Source: Prorocentrum cordatum (lineage: Eukaryota > Sar > Dinophyceae > Prorocentrales > Prorocentraceae). Taken from it: 20,509 nucleotides of DNA. Positions within the stretch are counted from its first letter, which is position 1, and each line of letters opens with the position of its first letter. Both the position numbers and the translations under genes were made by a program. The DNA is taken from positions 112,501-133,009 of the forward strand of contig CAUYUJ010019339.1 of the NCBI GenBank assembly GCA_963575745.1, given 5' to 3'. The notes under the pieces were generated by a model. The model saw nothing but the letters and a program-made list of their open reading frames with translations. It had not been told where the DNA came from and did no database searches. This document shows positions 9,087 through 18,947 of this stretch, piece after piece.

Positions 9087-9970
9087 CTATCTAACACTGC
9101 AAAATCCCCTGAGCGCGCCCCGATCTTGTCCAGCGGCAAACCAAGACATTCCGGCTCCGACACGCACTTGCACGGCGCCACCTTCCCCGCGGCCGAGATC
9201 GACAAGAAGCGGCGCGATCCGGAAGGAGAGCCGCCGGGGAGAATTCCCAGCGACGTCGGCTCCTACCTCGCATTGCGCCCGTAGATTGCGTCGCAGCGCC
9301 CCTGGGCCATGATCTCCAGGTGATCGGGGCAAGATGCGATCACCCAGGTTGTCATCGCGGGCGACGAAGTTGCGCGGATCGTCGCCGTCGCCCGCCACGC
9401 AGCCCACCCCCCGCTCCATCCGGGAGGCTAGAGGCTTCAAGAAGGATTCAAAAATTTAATCCAGCCGACCTGGGCCCTCGACGCACCCCCGTTTGACCCC
9501 GCGGCTGAAAGCGAAAGGCAGCGCGGAACCTGCCCCGCCCGGCGAGATGGTGCCCGACTGGTTGCCCCACTCGCGCATGACTGCATGGATGCGCTGGATC
9601 GGTCTTCTATCCAGCCGCAAGCTCCGCATGGTCGATGGCGTCAGAAAAACTGCTCGATGTCTTGACTAGCAACGCACACTTGGCGGCCACACGCGGACGC
9701 GCGCTCAAGCACAGCCCGAAAATGAGCACTGACATCGCGCGCCCCAGGGCCAGGCTGAAAACCGCACGACCGCATAGCACCTGAAGGAGACATCAAACGA
9801 AATAATGACTTCAGTAATATCGCGTACCACTTGGCGAATCCGCTCAAGAGGCCGATCCATCGCATGCTGTCGCAGCTGGAAATGGCGATCTCCTTTGGGA
9901 TACCGCTGGAATTCGCGCGTTTCCACGATGGTGGATCGACCGCCGAGATGCCATAAAACCACTACCCGAA
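9087..9970 (-). pseudogene. reverse transcriptase domain of the LINE, frameshifted
   Basis: Visible on the minus strand in order: a finger segment with PKGDRHFQ (about 9,897-9,874); RWIGLLSGFAKWYA (about 9,862-9,821), equivalent to the RPI-x-LL...KWY block; motif A, VASQDIEQFF (about 9,673-9,644), followed by a frame change after which DAID reads on; motif B, RGVKRGCVEGP (about 9,503-9,471), equivalent to GVxQGxxxSP; and motif C, ARDDN (about 9,362-9,348), the catalytic Asp-Asp pair. Spacing A-B (about 47 codons) and B-C (about 35 codons) fits non-LTR RTs. At least two frame changes plus a stop after motif B make it a pseudogene. Confidence 0.75.
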
Positions 9971-10698
9971 CAGCTTCCGCACTAGGACGACAATGACAAA
10001 TCGAAGCGCGTGAATGAACTCCGCCGCGGCACCCGCAACGCCCGCGCCCCTGCCCTGGCGCACCTGGCCGCAGCAGCGCAGCACGTCGAACAAATTAAGA
10101 TACCGCCCACGCCGCCCATCGAGAAGCTCCACCTCCAGCCAGGTCGCGCGAGACACCTACAGCAGGCGCCGACGATGACCTGGCTCTGAATGGTCGGGGC
10201 CACCGCGCCTGTCAACACCTAAGCGATGGCCCCCCCCCAAACCACCGCGCGCGATCTGGGGGGCCCACGCCCTGGATGCGCGCGGCGACGGGCATGCGTT
10301 TCAGATATGACCGAGAACCAGATTTCACCTGCGCCAGATCACGCCCATGGAGACGCACGCGCCGACGTCGCTCGCACCTCCGAAGGCCCTGGACTGCCGC
10401 GCGGCCGTCGTCACACAAGAACCCTGGATTCAAGCTGGCGGCGTGCCCTTCTGACGGCAGCGTCAACGGCTGCACCGCGCGCGCACCTTCGCCCAGACGC
10501 AGCGGCGCGAGGCGCGGACTTCGCGGCCAATGTCGTGCTAGCATCGAAAAAATCTAGATCCATCAGCGCATCACCAACCGAGCTCGACACGCACTCAACC
10601 CGAAGACGCGCCAAACTGTCCACACAAGGCGAAGCCCAACCAATGGAAGACTTCGCGCCAAGCCTGGCGGGCGAGGCAGCAAACAATGGACTGCACGT
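9971..10698 (-). pseudogene. linker between endonuclease and RT of the LINE
   Basis: No diagnostic motif. The frame carrying SDHRPVF continues through LGAKSSIGWASP and ends in an Ala/Arg-rich stretch at about 10,411. This is the position where LINE proteins carry the poorly conserved linker before the RT fingers. Overlapping plus frames are shadows. Confidence 0.4.
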
Positions 10699-11440
10699 GG
10701 AGAACACCGGTCGATGATCAGACTTGCGGAAGCAAGGCGACCCCCCATATCCTCGGCGGACAGCTCCCTCAATATCATCAAACACGCACACGCAGTCGAT
10801 TTGAGCGCGTCGGCGGAGGCGCCTCTTCCGCCCGCACAACCACGACATCTGTCGGAGCGCATCCGCATCAGCCGGGCCCCGGCCGAGCACGTCGAGCACG
10901 CGAGCGCCGAGGGCCCCCGCCCCCAATGACTTGAGCCACCTGCGAGCCATGCCGCGCATGGCGGCAATGCGAGCTGACCTGCGCAGCCCTCCGCGCCAGC
11001 GCCCACGGCCACGCCGGCGCCCGCGACCACGACCACGCGCGGGCAGACTCCAGAGAACTTGCCAGAAGTGGCACGCGCGAAAAGCACGGCCTTCCGCGTC
11101 GCAACAGACGCCCTGAAATCTGATCAAGCACACGACTTGAAATGAAGACCGCGCCATCAATGGGAGTACCACGCCAGTTCGGCCCGAAACGAAAATCTCG
11201 AACAGGGGACGCACGCGGTCAAGGCAACATGATACTGCACTCGCCCACTTCGCTTGCCAACAGGGTGTAGCCACAGCATATGAAATCAACCGACTCATTC
11301 CAACTCGCGCCCCGTTGGAAACATGCCACCGCGTCGCTACCCAATTCGCGCTACACGCATCGCGCGAGCCGATATACCTTCGCTAACGACTTCCGGCAAG
11401 CATTCCAATTCAAGACCGCCGAGCAGCAGTGGGCACCCCT
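10699..11440 (-). pseudogene. AP-type (EEP) endonuclease domain of the LINE, broken
   Basis: One minus frame, with two internal stops, reads from LNWN (11,413-11,402), through DAVACFQ and CCGYTLLASEVGECSIMLP, to WRGTPIDGAVFISS. These correspond to the WN start motif, the D-x-V-x-x-x-Q-E block (Glu replaced by Arg) and the following core strand of EEP nucleases. The domain end appears in another frame as AQIDCVCV...KSDHRPVF (10,806-10,699), matching the terminal S-D-H-x-P motif. In an intact element this enzyme nicks target DNA to prime reverse transcription. Frame changes between the two ends (about 11,100-10,830) hide the middle. Confidence 0.7.
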
Positions 11441-12236
11441 ACAGGCGTCGAAACGCCAGCAACACCTGGTTGAGCTCCGCATTGAAAACCTCCCCGAGAC
11501 TGGTGGCCGCACCCTGATCCCACGCGAGAGCCCCTTTCTCCGCAATCGACACCGCCACCTCGAAGTCGACGCGGACCTGGAACACGGGCGCCCACTCAAC
11601 GGTGACGGTGCCAAACCCCATGGACTGCGCGAAGTCGCAGACTTCGCCGCACTTGTTGAAGCGCGCCTGCAAAGCAGGATGGCGCTCTTCGCGGGCTCGG
11701 GGCGCCCGGCCGTTGCGATGGTTGACTGGCCTGGACATGAACTCGCTCCAGCGCCCCATGATCTCACCGACGTGGCTGGAAGCGACGCGGATCTGCATGG
11801 TTCTTCTTGAGGTCGCCGACCGTCGCCCTAAGTTGTTCTGGCAAATTCTGGACGATTTCTTCGCGGGCCCGCTCTCCGAGAGGCCCGTCGCAACCCATGT
11901 TGCCCCTGCCCTTCCACTCGCAAGAAAAAACGCGATCGCGATGCAACTGGGCTGCCACTCCCGGGTCGCCTTCTGGCCGAGCTCGAGTTTCGCGAGCCTG
12001 GCCTCCATAACATTCCCCTTGGCCTCCAAGCCTCCGAGTTTCATGTCGACGCCCCCGAGGCGCTCCTCGACTCGGCCGATGCGCCCCTCAATCCTGTCCG
12101 CCAGCTTCTTGTTGCCATCCTCGCACATCTGCTCGATGCGCTTAAAGAAATCACCCTCGCCGCCCAAGGGCCGCCTCATGGGCCCGCCTGGGAACGCGTT
12201 CCCCTTGCCAACGGCACCGCAGGAACCGCGGAGCAC
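11439..12236 (-). pseudogene. ORF1-like coiled-coil region of the LINE
   Basis: A 265-codon minus frame. Residues about 28-75 have charged/hydrophobic heptads (KKLADRIEGRIGRVEERLGG, then MKLGGLEAKGNVMEARLAKL), a strong coiled-coil pattern. The remainder is mixed-charge with no named domain; a segment in another frame (REEIVQNLPEQLRATVGDL) suggests a frame change near 11,850. It ends just before the endonuclease start. Coiled-coil multimerisation followed by nucleic-acid binding is usual for LINE ORF1 proteins, but RNA binding is inference. The ATG at 12,236 is simply the first in frame. Confidence 0.55.
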
Positions 12237-12302
12237 TGCTCCTGCGGACTACTGCTCTCTGGGATGTAGGCGTGATTTGTGAATGTGGCACTCGGATGTA
12301 GA

Positions 12303-12331
12303 GGGGGGGTGCCAAAAAATGGCGCCCCCCC
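12303..12331. repeat. 12-bp G/C hairpin upstream of the LINE
   Basis: GGGGGGGTGCCA, a five-A loop, then TGGCGCCCCCCC: a 12-bp stem with one T-G pair. It lies about 65 bp beyond the first ATG of the minus-strand LINE ORF1, between the LINE and the ~84-bp array. Possibly part of the LINE 5' untranslated region or just an independent foldback. Confidence 0.6.
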
Positions 12332-12353
12332 TGCGCCCCTTGTGGGCCCCCTT

Positions 12354-12374
12354 CTCAAGCCAAAAAGGCTCAAC
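12354..12374 (-). other. weak dinoflagellate spliced-leader-like string
   Basis: Read on the minus strand, the segment AGCCTTTTTGGCTTGAG matches 14 of 17 bases of the 3' part of the conserved dinoflagellate spliced leader (AGCCATTTTGGCTCAAG). It lies about 120 nt upstream of the LINE ORF1 ATG, where a reverse-transcribed trans-spliced mRNA would place it. The first four leader bases do not match, so chance is a real alternative. Confidence 0.15.
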
Positions 12375-12420
12375 TGTCAACTGCAAATGCCCGCTCAACG
12401 GTTGCAAAACTTTTCAGACA

Positions 12421-14110
12421 AACGCACGCGATACAAAGGCGGGAGCCACCCGCTGAAAAAGAGCAGTCCTCCATCCCTGAAGCTCTTGCAACTTGTCAAA
12501 ACGAAAGAACGCGGCGCTAACGCGAAAACCACAATTTAAAAACAAACCGCCTCCCACCCACGAAGCCCCGGCTAACTTTGCGACGAATGTGCGCGGCGCT
12601 CACTCAAGCAAAAGCCACGTTTGGAAACCGCGCAACCCTCCATCCGTGAAGCGTTGTTCGAGAGAAAATGTGCGCGGCGCTGGAGCGAGAGCCACAGGTG
12701 AAGAAACCACCTGCCATCCGTGGATTTCGCTCAGCTTGTTGAACGAATACGCGCGACGCTGAAGCGCGAGCCACATTTGGACAAGAAGCTGCTGCTAACC
12801 TTCAGAAACGAACGTGCGCGGCGCTGGGGAGAGAGCCACTTTGAAAACAGACAAAACAAAAACAGAAAAACAACAAACAAACAAAAAACGCCCGCCATCC
12901 CTGAAACTCGTAAGTCTTGCGAACTGTTTGAACGAATGCGCACGGCGCTTAGCCGAGAGGCATATTTGGAAAAAGACCAGCCCCCCATCCGTGAAATTCA
13001 TGCCGGCGTTGATAAGCGCGTGTGCGGGGCGCTGAAGCGATAGCCACATTTTGAAAAAAAAGACCCGCCCGCCAACCGTGAATCGCTTGCAAATGTTCAA
13101 GACGAATGCGCGCGGCGCTAACGAGAACAACGCTTGGGCGTTTGATACAACAAATAACGCCCTCCACCCGTGAAGCGCATGCAGTTTGGTCGCACGGATG
13201 TGCGCGGCGCTACCACGAGAACCACATTTTGCAAACGGCCCGGCACCACCCGCGAAACTGCTGCAGACGTATAAGGCGAATGCGCGCGACGCTGAAGCGA
13301 GAGCCACATTTGGAAATAAGAACCACCATCCATCCGTGATACTTCTGCTGACGCCTAAAACGAGTGTGCGCGGCGCGAGCGCGAGAACCACGTTTTGGAA
13401 AAAGGACCGCTCCCCATCCTCGAAAGTGCTGCAATATGTTAAAACGACTGCGCGAGGCACTAAAGCGAGAATCACACTTGGAAACAAAACAGCCCCCCAT
13501 CCGTGAAAATCCTGCTGGAGTTGAAGGACGCGTATGCCGAACGCAAAAGAGAGAGCCACAGATTGAAAGAGAGCCGCCCCCACCCTTGAAACGCTTGCAA
13601 ATGTTCACAACGAGTTCGGCAGGCGCTGGGGGAGGAGCCACATTTGAAAAAAACAGCCCGCCGTCCGTGAAATGATTGCAAGGTTTTTCTAAGAGTGTAC
13701 GCGGCGCTCCAGCGCGAGCCACATGTAGAAAAGAATCGGATCTCCATCCTTGAATATTATTCTGCTAACTTTGGAGGTGAAAAAAAAAGGAATGTGCGCG
13801 GCGCTGAGGCGAGAGCCACATTTAAACAACGACGCGCCGTCCACCCGTAAAACTACTGCTAGAATGCGCACGGCGCTATCGCGAGAGACACAGTTTGAAA
13901 GCAACCAGCCCTCCATCCGCGAAGATCTTGCAAACTTCGCCAACGAATGTACGCGGCGCAGAAGCGAGAGACACTGTTGGAAACCAACCGTCTCCCATCG
14001 GTGAAACTCCTGCAAACTGTTCAGACGAAGTGCGCTGTGCTAGCGCGAGAGCCACCGTTTGAACACAGCCCGCCCGCCGTCCGTGAAACTGCTGCAAAAT
14101 TGAAGCTTCA
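12421..14110 (+). repeat. array of about 20 diverged ~84-bp repeats
   Basis: Consensus elements in order: CCATCCGTGAAACT, CTTGCAAAT, AACGAATGTGCGCGGCGCT, AAGCGAGAGCCACATTTG and a short A-rich gap. The GCGCGGCGCT step appears near 12511, 12591, 12672, 12751, 12815, 12939, 13022, 13109, 13202, 13282, 13367, 13450, 13530, 13613, 13697, 13795, 13863, 13949 and 14029, an average of about 84 bp. Units differ from each other by several substitutions and small indels. Many short frames occur because the repeat has few stops; none is a gene. Confidence 0.92.
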
Positions 14111-14122
14111 AGCTCGTAAAAC

Positions 14123-14190
14123 GTGAGGAAGTCCCATACGGAATGCCCAGCCCGCCCTGCTGACACGCCTTGGGGCACGACACGGAAGAG
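14123..14190 (+). repeat. tail module of the ~84-bp array, copy 1
   Basis: Immediately after the array and an AAGCTTCAAGCTCG linker comes TGAGGAAGTCCCATACGG, then CCCAGCCCGCCCT, CGCCTTGGGGC and CGACACGG. The same ordered blocks occur, reverse-complemented, at 18,111-18,180, next to the inverted copy of the array. The two align without gaps over about 60 bp, roughly three quarters identical by eye, with many differences being transitions. Confidence 0.75.
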
Positions 14191-14215
14191 CTACTCCGAA
14201 TTTCGTAATAAGCGT

Positions 14216-14352
14216 CGGGGGGGGGACGTCACCCCCGCCGACGGCCCCACATCGAACCCCGTCGCGGGCAGCCACCGCGCGCCGACAGCGCTCCGACCCC
14301 CGTCGCGGCGCGACGACGCGGCGAGGTTGACCCCCGTCGGGGGGGGTACCCT
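14216..14352. repeat. GC-rich CCCCCGTCG dyads
   Basis: GACCCCCGTCG-like strings occur near 14,266, 14,295 and 14,329 (about 30-bp steps). GTCGGGGGGGACGTCACCCCC and the following GCCGAC form a foldback, and CCCCCGTCGGGGGGGG another. No coding evidence in this 140-bp stretch. Confidence 0.55.
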
Positions 14353-14389
14353 CCCACGCTTGTTAAAACACCCAGCGTATGCATAAGAG

Positions 14390-14635
14390 AGATGGATGGA
14401 GGAGGGAGGGATGGAGGGAGGGGAGGGGCAAGGGAGGAGGGGCAAGGGAGGAGGGAGGGAGGAGGAGAGGCAAGGGCGGGAGGGAGGAGGGGGGAGGGGC
14501 AAGGAGGCAGGGAGGGAGGAAGGGAGGGAGGCAAGGGAGGGAGGGAGGGAGGGAGGGAGGGAGGCAAGGGAGGGGCAAGGAAGGAGGGAGGGAGGAGGGG
14601 CAGGGGAGGAGGGGGGAGGAGTAGGAGGGAGGCGG
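14390..14635. repeat. GGGA/GGA polypurine tract
   Basis: About 245 bp of GGAGGGAGG and GGGGCAAGGGAGG phrases, almost entirely purine on the plus strand. GGCAAGGGAGG recurs at irregular intervals. Frames are Gly/Arg/Glu-rich (plus) or Pro/Leu/Ser-rich (minus) and are artefacts. Confidence 0.95.
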
Positions 14636-14784
14636 GCCCCCCTGTACGCCTGTGCGTCATCGGCGGGCCGCGGCCGCAGCCCTCGTCGCTATCCTCGTCG
14701 GAGTCGTCGAAGCTCGCCCCCTCCCACGGGTAGGTCTCGGGGTGGTCCTCCCCCCTCGCCCTGTGCCCGCCAAAGCCTCCTCCC

Positions 14785-15048
14785 CATCCTCCTCCCCATC
14801 CTCCTCCTTCAAGTCCTCCTGCAAATCCTCCTCCCCAGTCTCCTCTTCCTATTTCTCCTCCTCCTCCTCCTCATCCTCATCACCACCACCATCACCATCG
14901 CCATCACCATCACCATCAACAACAACACCAGCAGCAGCAACAACAAAGACGACGACAACGACAACGACATCATCAGTGTCACTACCAGCATAACCACCAT
15001 CATCATCCGTATCATTCTCCTCCTCCTCCTCCTCCTCCTCCTCCTCCT

Positions 15049-15050
<2 letters not shown>
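14785..15050. repeat. TCC-rich, ACC/ATC and AAC blocks
   Basis: TCC-rich polypyrimidine (14,785-14,875), ACC/ATC (14,876-14,920), AAC/AGC/GAC triplets (14,920-14,970), then a (TCC)10 run at about 15,018-15,048. It follows the polypurine tract after about 150 bp of mixed GC-rich sequence. Confidence 0.93.
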
Positions 15051-15116
<66 letters not shown>

Positions 15117-15652
15117 GAGTCATCATCATCACCGTCAGAATAACATATAGCAACACATAACAATGCTAATAGTAGCAAAACCAACTATAACAAGCATCCT
15201 AACCATCAGCATCAGCATCAGCATCATCATCATCATCAGCAGCAGCATCGTCATCCTCACCATCGTCACCATCATCGACATCGTCATGGTCATGGTCATC
15301 GTCATCATCACTACCATCAGCAGCAGCATCATCAGCATCATCATCATCATCAGCATCAGCATCAGCATCCGCATCAGCATCATCATCACCAACGTCATTA
15401 TCATCAGCATCAGCGTCAGCATTAGCATCCTCATCATCATCATCATCATCATCAGCAATATCAGCATCAGCATCAGCATCATCACCATCATCAGCATCAT
15501 CATCAGCATCATCATCAGCATCAGCAACACCATCATCATCATCATCATCATCAGCAGCATCATCATCATCATCGTCATCATCATCAGCATCAGCAACACC
15601 ATCATCATCAGCAGCATCATCATCATCGTCATCATCATCGGCACCATCATCG

Positions 15653-15711
<59 letters not shown>

Positions 15712-15760
15712 GTCGGCATCCGCACCAGCATCAACATCATCATCATCATCGGCACCGCTC
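15051..15760. repeat. (ATC)n trinucleotide block
   Basis: Nearly perfect ATC (15,052-15,117), an AT-rich interlude (15,135-15,190), then ATC/CAG/CGT triplets to 15,760. A ~70-bp segment with CAGCAACACC and CAGCAGCATC landmarks is duplicated near 15,515 and 15,585. It translates as poly-Ile, Ser or His (plus) and poly-Asp or Met (minus). The Asp-rich 288-aa and Ile-rich 267-aa frames are not accepted. Confidence 0.95.
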
Positions 15761-16130
15761 CTGAACCACGTCGGCCGAATATGCGCTGCTCCAGAGCGGG
15801 GCCGATGGATACCTCTGATCCGAAGCCCGTTTGCGCTGCTTCTTCTGGCCTGCCCCAGGCACGGACACACCAGCGTGGAGAGCCGCCCCCTCTTCGCCGT
15901 GTCGCCGCCTGCAGCTCGGGCAGCAGCCGTGCCACCTGCACCTCCCCGCGCCCGCCGTGGCCTTGACCGCAGTGCGACCGCAGGGCCAACTGGGCCAGCC
16001 GTATAGCCTGCGCATGCGGGCCACGGGCACCTCCTGACGTCGCTCGCCGCGCGAAGGAGGCCCACGGCAAGGCTGCGAGGCAGAGAGGGGGGCGAACGGG
16101 ACGTGTGCCGACAGTGCGCAGTTGGCCAGC
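15761..16130. other. GC-rich flank of the plus-strand LINE
   Basis: No motif found in any frame. It may be the 5' untranslated or N-terminal part of the LINE that follows, since several LINE ORFs have Cys-rich N-termini, but I do not see a clear zinc finger. Confidence 0.3.
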
Positions 16131-16985
16131 ATGCCCGAGAGCCTCAGGAAGGAGCTCGCGGCGGTCAAGAACAGGCTAGGCAAGGGATCCAGCAAGCGTG
16201 AGCCGGCGCTGCAGGTTGTGCCCAACGAGCTGCGCGATGAGGACGGCGAGAGGCTGGCCCAGACAGAGGAGCTCGAGAGCTAGACTGCGAAGCCCAATCA
16301 GCTCTCAAGGTGAGCTCGCCAAGGTCACGGAGGCGCAGCTAGCGTCGCTATGAGCGGCACGCTTGGAAGCAAAGGCGCCGCTGGCTCAGCTTGGCTCGCT
16401 CCCGGGTCTTCTGGGCCTCACGCAGTCGAAAAAGAAGACGCTTGTGCTGGCCACTGCAAGCAAGGAGAAGTGGCCCTCGAGGCCCAGGCTGCGCTCGCGT
16501 AGGCTTGGGCCGACCTCGACGCCCACGAGAAGGATATCGAAAGCACCAACACAAAGGGATCGCGGAGTTGGAAGCGGAGCTGCGGCAGGCGATGGCGACG
16601 GCCGCTCCTGCGAGCCGGCCAGCAGGGCAGGTAGCACCCTGCCGTCGGCCTCGGCCCTGCGAAGCAGAAGGCGCACATCACGACGGTGTCGTCGGAGGAC
16701 CCGAAGCCCAAGCAGCTGGGCGACCTCTTGGGCGCGGCTCTGGCCAGAGTCGCACCCCCCTCCCTGCCTGATGGCGACGGCGAGGGCTGCGGCACCGCTG
16801 CCGAGGAGACGCCAGACGTACACGACAACAATACTGCCAAGCTGCTGCAGAGGCCGCGGCCAAGCGGCCGTTGGCAGCCGTGCTCCAGGGCGTGCACCCT
16901 GTCATGCGGGCGCTGGTCTAGCAAGGAGGAGGAGCAAAACTTGAAGAAGGCCTGCACAGCGACGACATGCACCGGACAGATCGGG
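16131..16985 (+). pseudogene. coiled-coil ORF1-like region of second LINE
   Basis: ATG at 16,131 opens a 50-codon frame (MPESLRKELAAVKNRLGKG and onward, ending EELES) with heptad-like spacing, closed by TAG at 16,281. Coiled-coil pieces continue in other frames, for example IAELEAELRQAMATA (about 16,560-16,605). A 130-aa frame (16,686-17,078) then carries the sequence into the endonuclease. The pieces lie in different frames, so this is a broken gene. A role in RNA binding or multimerisation is inferred from position. Confidence 0.5.
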
Positions 16986-17017
16986 TGTCCGAAGTCGACT
17001 TTGTATACCGAAGGGAA

Positions 17018-17610
17018 GCAGATCACCTTCGCCACTGTCAACGCCACGTCATGGGGGACGGCACCGAGCCATTATTGAACGAGGTGAAGAATATAGGGTA
17101 CACGGTGGTCTCCATGCAGGAGCTCATGCTGTCAGTCAACCCGAGCGCCTGCAGAAGCCCAGAGACCCGCTCTTGAGAAGACGGAGACGGCTAGCTGGAT
17201 CGTGTGTGGCGCTGAGAGACACTGGCCTCAGTGGAGGCGTCGGCGTCCTGGCATGGAAGCATGCCCACTGTTGTTGGGATACTGCTGGGGACCGCCATCT
17301 ATTTCCAAGGATGGTCCTATGTGGCTCCTGCAAGTAAATGACCAGACCTTGGGGTGCTGGCGGTCTGCCTCGAGACGCCCCTGGTCGCGCAAGCTCGCAG
17401 TCACCGTCCGGCCTCGGGCAGCTGGAGGCGACGAACACATGGACCCCGATGGGCGCAGTTCGGGGGCTTCAGTGCAACTGAAGCGCAGATATCGATGCGC
17501 CGCGGGAGGCCACCTGCCAAGGCTCGGCAGACACTCACACGCCGAGGGGCTTCTTCGTCATTGGCGGGTGGGTGGACCTGGCGCGCGCTGCCCCGCAAGC
17601 TCGGCCTGAG
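17018..17610 (+). pseudogene. AP-type (EEP) endonuclease fragment of second LINE
   Basis: ITFATVNATSWGTA (17,020-17,062) is the first strand of the EEP fold with the N-x-x-S-W start. After a frame change, EVKNIGYTVVSMQELML (17,080-17,130) gives the catalytic Q-E block. After another, GLSGGVGVLAWK (about 17,225-17,260) matches the S-G-G-V-A-V-L block. Farther on, FFVIGGW (about 17,552-17,572) sits where G-G-D-x-N is expected, with the Asp lost. The C-terminal S-D-H motif is absent. Frame changes and the lost residue make it non-functional. Confidence 0.65.
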
Positions 17611-17660
17611 CTGCTGGTGCTGGCCGACGCACGGTCGAGATGGCCACAACGCCGCCGCAA

Positions 17661-17995
17661 CTGCTAGCCGCAGAAGCAAATTCCGTAACCAATGCACGGA
17701 TCGCTAGCGTGATAGGGGAAAACCGACTTGACGAAGCGGTAAGGAGCCAGTTCACCTGGCGGGCACAGCGGGACAAAATAAAATCGTTGAAAAAAACGGC
17801 GAAAAGTAGCAACAAGAGCATGCGCCCGCCAGGTGGTTCAGCACGGCCAGCCTGCGTTCCTCAGTGTGACTCCTCCTCCACGTCCATAAACAAAACCATA
17901 CCACCTTATCCATGTCAGGCAAGCCGTGGGCTAAGAGGTGCAATTAAATGAGCTATTCCGAAAAGTAATTGTAAAGGAAAAAACTGGATACTCGC
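17661..17995. other. low-copy spacer after second LINE
   Basis: Mixed composition, with AAAATAAAATCG at about 17,775 and several A runs. Short frames only and no motif. The change in composition at about 17,700 marks the broken 3' end of the LINE fragment. Confidence 0.4.
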
Positions 17996-18015
17996 GACAC
18001 GTGAGGGAGGAACGT

Positions 18016-18097
18016 TCATCCTCCTCCTCCCTCTCCTTCTCCTCATCCTCCTCCGCCTCCTCCTCCTCCTGCTCTTCCTCCTCCTCCTCCACTCCTT
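18016..18097. repeat. TCC-rich polypyrimidine tract
   Basis: About 80 bp of CTCCTCCTC with CAT, GCC and TGC interruptions on the plus strand. It abuts the tail module of the inverted array within 15 bp. Confidence 0.9.
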
Positions 18098-18110
18098 GTC
18101 CTTATAGATA

Positions 18111-18180
18111 ACTTCTGCCTGTCGCACCCCGAGGCCTGTTGTTAGGGCGGGCCGGGCGTTTCGCCTGAGACTTCCTCATG
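18111..18180 (-). repeat. tail module of the ~84-bp array, copy 2 (inverted)
   Basis: Reverse complement reads ATGAGGAAGTCTCAGGCG, CCCGGCCCGCCCT, GGCCTCGGGG, then CGACAGG, matching 14,123-14,190 block for block. It adjoins the inverted array on the same relative side as copy 1 adjoins the forward array, with AAGCTTCA in the linker of both. Confidence 0.75.
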
Positions 18181-18194
18181 GCACTGAAGCTTTA

Positions 18195-18630
18195 AAATTG
18201 GCAACAACTTCGCAGATGGAGGACGGGTCGTTTTCAAAATGTGGCTCTCGCCTTAGCGCCGAGCACATTCGTTTGAAACATTTGCAAGAGCTTCACGGAT
18301 TCAGGAGAACCCGTTTTCAAAGTGTGGCTCTCGCCTTAGCGCCGCGCACACTCGCTGAAAAAATGCAAGAGCTTCACGGGTTGAGGGCGACCCGTTTTCA
18401 AAGTGTGGCTCTCGCCTTAGCGCCGCGCACATTTGTTTGAAACCTTTGCAAGAGCTTCACTGGTTGAGGGGAACCCGTTTTCAAATTGTTGCGTTCGCCT
18501 TAGCGCCGCGCACATTCGTTTGAAAACTTCGCAAGGAGTTTCACGGGTTGAAGGCGGCTCCTTTTCAAAATGTGGTTCCCGCCTTAGCGCCACCCACATT
18601 CGTTAACTACATATGCAAGAGCTTCACGGA
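18195..18630 (-). repeat. five-unit ~82-bp array, inverted copy of the 12.4-14.1 kb repeat
   Basis: On the plus strand the units read TGTGGCTCTCGCCTTAGCGC, CGCACATTCGTTTGAAA, TTTGCAAGAGCTTCACGG, stepping about 82 bp (GCCTTAGCGCC near 18,252, 18,334, 18,415, 18,497, 18,582). This is the reverse complement of the 12.4-14.1 kb consensus. The five units are more alike than the ~20 forward units, suggesting more recent homogenisation. Confidence 0.92.
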
Positions 18631-18643
18631 GTCCCATGATCAA

Positions 18644-18947
18644 ACTTACGCAGGACAAACAGTTTTCCTCTTGAGGTGAAAATGGCCATGAGGAGTTCGC
18701 GAGACAACGTCGGCGCCGCCGAACGGACGGCGACCGGACGAGCTGTTTGCAGCAACCGGGGGGGGAGGGATGTATGTATTCATGTTGAATGTGGCACGCT
18801 CGCGCGGGGAGTTGATGGGAGTGCGCGAGACGACGCAGGGCCCATCGTGGAAAGTTGATTACCGAGCCCCCCTCCCCCATAGAATCTCAACGCGGGCGGG
18901 TTGCGGGGTCCGCGGATCCGATGTCTTCTGGTCCCCTGTTTAAATTT
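18644..18947 (+). repeat. ~303-bp direct repeat, copy 1
   Basis: From ACTTACGCAGGAC to CCCCTGTTTAAATTT. It differs from copy 2 by about ten substitutions and a 2-bp difference in a G run, about 97% identical. No TG...CA ends, so not a canonical LTR. Confidence 0.92.

Larger units (their letters stand above)
16131..17660 (+). mobile_element. 5' part of a second decayed LINE
   Basis: On the plus strand a coiled-coil ORF1-like part (16,131-16,985) precedes an EEP endonuclease start (17,018-17,600). No RT motifs follow; by about 17,700 the sequence changes to unrelated DNA. LINEs usually lose their 5' end, so a copy that keeps the 5' and lacks the 3' half suggests later deletion or rearrangement. 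It lies in opposite orientation to the 7.6-12.2 kb LINE, and its endonuclease motifs differ enough (ATVNATSWGTA against LNWN) to suggest a different family. Confidence 0.65.

Noticed and set aside
12421-14110. A CRISPR array, because of regularly spaced repeats
   Set aside because: The whole ~84-bp unit is repeated with gradual divergence; there are no unique spacers, no cas genes, and the setting is eukaryotic.
12421-14110. Tandem spliced-leader RNA genes, because units contain AGCCACATTTGG, similar to AGCCATTTTGG
   Set aside because: The resemblance needs an inserted base and a substitution, and there is no downstream donor GT, Sm site or conserved RNA structure in the units.
15199-16065. 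288-aa Asp-rich (minus) and Ile-rich (plus) frames
   Set aside because: Direct translation of ATC repeats; no supporting domain at either end.
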